Positions 6,957-8,861 of a DNA stretch of 8,861 nt are shown here, in pieces. Position numbers and translations under genes: made by a program. The notes beneath the pieces were generated by a model, which was given only the letters and a program-made list of their open reading frames with translations, made no database searches and was not told the origin of the DNA. The first letter of the stretch is position 1. Each line of letters begins with the position of its first letter. Source of the stretch: an uncultured Eubacteriales bacterium (GTDB lineage Bacteria > Bacillota_A > Clostridia > Lachnospirales > Lachnospiraceae); NCBI GenBank assembly GCA_900321365.1, contig ONVT01000033.1, positions 1 to 8,861 of the forward strand, read 5' to 3'.

Positions 6957-8861
6957 TCACACGCGTTTTGCGTACTTCTTTGCCAGCGCGATGAGCTGCG
7001 CGGTACGCGTCTCGAAGGAAAACTCCCTCCGGATGCGCTCCCACTGCCCGTCCACCTCCGCCTTAACTTCCTCATAGTGGTGGAGCACACGGTCGACCGC
7101 CTGCTCGAACTCCTCGCGGCTTTCGTAGTACAGGACACCCTGCGGGCAGAGCTCCCTCAGCTCATCGCTCACATCCGAAATCACGGGCAGGCCGCAGGCA
7201 AGCGCGTCAAAAATGCGGTTATTTACAAACTGGTACTCCAGCATATCCTTCCAGTGGTCATTGAGCGTGCACTTCGCGTGACGGTAGATCTCAGGAATCC
7301 GGTCATTTTCCAGGAACGGCTCCTCCACCAGGTCAAGGTGATCCTCCAGAATGCTGTTCCAGCCGCTGCCGAAAATCGTCAGCGGAAGATTGTCCTCAAT
7401 CGCCCACATTACCGACCTGCGCCTGACGCCGCGCGAATTCCCGATGAAGAAGAAGTCATAGTCGCGGCGGTTTTCAGGGCCGTCCTTCTGCCCCTTCGCC
7501 ATCTTCGGCGGATAGAAAAGCTCCGTGTCAGTACACTGCAGCAACACCTCCACCGGAACGCTCAGCCGGGCGCGGAGCACCTCCGCGTGCCGGCGCGAGG
7601 CGACACAGACCAGGTCATAGCTGTTGTACTCTTCATCCGTGACGTCAGCCGGATGAGAGATGTTCCACATAATATAGGTAGTCCGGCTGTTCCTGCGGTC
7701 CGGCACATACCGATACGAGCCTCTCAGGGAGATGACCACGTCCGCGTTTTCTTCTCTCCGGTTCCAGTCCTCATGGAAGTCAAATGTCACATAGATTCCT
7801 TCGCGCTCGAGGTATTTTTTCAATGACAGCGCGTAGGGGTAGTCGCCCCAGCGCACACGGCTCTCGTCCTCGGGGGCGGGGCATTTTATCACCCAGAAGG
7901 GAGCGCCGGCTGCGGAACGCTCGTCCTGCGCGGTACGCAGCGGCCACGCGTCGCGCCGCTCAAGCTCCTGCCGTACATATCGTTCTATCTCTGTGCGCAG
8001 ACGCTCCTCCTGGCGAAGATTCTCCTTCTTTACATCGGCAAGCTGCTTCTTCATGACCACGTCGAGATACTCCCTGCCGGCCGGAATCACCTTGCGGCCG
8101 AGGGCCTTCGCCTTCGATTTCGACGCCACGGCAAGCGCTTTCGCGTCCTTCGCCGCAAGGACAGGATCATGCTTCTTCAGCACGTCGTTTACGACAGACT
8201 TCGCAAGGGTCTTGACAGGCTTCGGTTTTGACGCGCCCATTCCGTCTGCTCCTGACGCACCGGCATCCTTCGTCTTTCCGCCCCATCTGGGATGAAATGT
8301 GCGTTTCATCTCGTCCCACTCGCTTTTGTTGTAGAAATACGAGCGCGGCTTTGACAGAATACCGAGCTGCGCGAGCCACCCGTCCTCAAGCTTCTCCTTC
8401 AGGAGGCGCTTCGACGGCTCCGCGAGAGAGCGGTAATTCCACAGCACGGCGTGAAGCGCGTAGTTGACATAATCCTGGCGCAGCTCCACGAACAGATCCT
8501 CCCTGCGAAGCCGCTGCCTGAGCGCGGTCAGCGCGTCATGGAAGCACCACCAGGAATTCTCGCGCGTCTTCGAGAGTGAGTCGGAGGAGTCGCGGCGCTG
8601 GTGCGCCAGCACCTCATCCACCACGCTGATGCGCTCCGCCAGAACCAGCGCGGAGAAGACGAAGAGCATGTCATTCGTCGTGCGCTGCTCCTGAAATTTC
8701 AGGTCATGTTCCTCGACAAATGACCTCCTGTACAGTTTGTCCCACGCCCATCCGACAAAAACCTTGAACGGGTTGCCGGTGACGTTGCGAAAGCTGAACG
8801 GGTGGAACGGCGGCACGTCCTCCATGCGGACTACCCAGCTGACAGGGACAAAGTGGCCCTG
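6957..8861 (-). CDS. Two-domain glycosyltransferase (GT-A end, linker, CgeB-like GT-B), 5' end missing
   Basis: The frame is open to the window edge, so the start is missing; 634 codons are visible and the ATG at 8825 is internal. Numbering from that Met, 24-90 (GWAWDKLYRRSF, TNDMLFVFSALVLAERI, LAHQRRDSSDS) is the typical end of a GT2 domain of the EpsJ/WcaA kind, whose DxD part lies outside the window. A helical segment follows to about 180. Residues 183-250 are a Lys/Ala-rich low-complexity linker and 258-292 a likely coiled coil. From about 310 to 615 lies a GT-B-type domain of the CgeB/YkvP kind, with YDFFFIGNSRGVRRR (456-470), FGSGW (485-489) and the donor-binding block NNRIFDALACGLPVISD (535-551). 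The protein probably adds two sugars to a growing glycan at the inner membrane face. No signal peptide or membrane segment is visible. Sugar specificities cannot be read. Confidence 0.9.
   Translation of the reverse strand, partial: QGHFVPVSWVVRMEDVPPFHPFSFRNVTGNPFKVFVGWAWDKLYRRSFVEEHDLKFQEQRTTNDMLFVFSALVLAERISVVDEVLAHQRRDSSDSLSKTRENSWWCFHDALTALRQRLRREDLFVELRQDYVNYALHAVLWNYRSLAEPSKRLLKEKLEDGWLAQLGILSKPRSYFYNKSEWDEMKRTFHPRWGGKTKDAGASGADGMGASKPKPVKTLAKSVVNDVLKKHDPVLAAKDAKALAVASKSKAKALGRKVIPAGREYLDVVMKKQLADVKKENLRQEERLRTEIERYVRQELERRDAWPLRTAQDERSAAGAPFWVIKCPAPEDESRVRWGDYPYALSLKKYLEREGIYVTFDFHEDWNRREENADVVISLRGSYRYVPDRRNSRTTYIMWNISHPADVTDEEYNSYDLVCVASRRHAEVLRARLSVPVEVLLQCTDTELFYPPKMAKGQKDGPENRRDYDFFFIGNSRGVRRRSVMWAIEDNLPLTIFGSGWNSILEDHLDLVEEPFLENDRIPEIYRHAKCTLNDHWKDMLEYQFVNNRIFDALACGLPVISDVSDELRELCPQGVLYYESREEFEQAVDRVLHHYEEVKAEVDGQWERIRREFSFETRTAQLIALAKKYAKRV

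Noticed and set aside
6930..6985. Possible short duplication of the fused glycosyltransferase 3' end (GAAGTACGC / GAAGTTTACGCC)
   Set aside because: Only about a dozen matching bases with a 2-bp gap; too short to separate from chance.
8823..8825. ATG at 8825 as the start of the fused glycosyltransferase
   Set aside because: The frame stays open upstream to the window edge and the visible part begins in the middle of a GT2 domain, so the true start is outside.

Overview
The window is a surface-glycan locus read entirely from right to left (minus strand). It resembles a fairly GC-rich anaerobic Gram-positive, perhaps a Clostridia/Lachnospiraceae-type organism. That guess rests on strong purine-rich Shine-Dalgarno sites, the pairing of a membrane O-acyltransferase with an SGNH protein, and a methylmalonyl-CoA-decarboxylase-like carboxyltransferase; no ribosomal or housekeeping marker is present to confirm it.

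Layout in the direction of transcription: (1) 8861-6957, a two-domain glycosyltransferase cut off by the window edge, with the end of a GT-A (GT2-type) domain, a Lys/Ala-rich and coiled-coil linker, then a CgeB-like GT-B domain. (2) 6956-6719, a 238-bp spacer with weak hairpins and a plausible extended -10 promoter. (3) 6718-5699, a membrane-anchored polyprenyl-phosphate GT2 glycosyltransferase overlapping by ATGA with (4) 5702-4722, a UPF0104/LPG-synthase-type multi-pass membrane protein. (5) 4721-4516, a purine-rich spacer (coding strand) built of 64-bp and 14-bp tandem repeats. (6) 4515-2875, a biotin-dependent carboxyltransferase (PccB/MmdA family) with no biotin partner in view. (7) 2764-1337, an MBOAT O-acyltransferase ending in an F-x-Y-x-x-F acyl-shuttle hexapeptide. 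(8) 1323-1267, an 18-codon ORF made by tandem duplication of the MBOAT 3' end. (9) 1250-90, an SGNH/DltD-like membrane-anchored acyltransferase. (10) 89-1, an AT-rich boundary, possibly with the start of another gene.

How it fits together: the glycosyltransferases and the UPF0104-type protein would build or export a lipid-linked sugar. The MBOAT would move an acyl group from an intracellular thioester onto its own C-terminal tyrosine outside the membrane, and the SGNH protein would pass it to the glycan. The carboxyltransferase may be incidental or may shape the acyl-CoA pool; the sequence alone does not decide.

The most unusual points are the duplicated acyl-shuttle tail as a tiny ORF with its own ribosome-binding site between the MBOAT and its partner, and the fact that two spacers here are diverged tandem copies of the 3' end of the gene before them.
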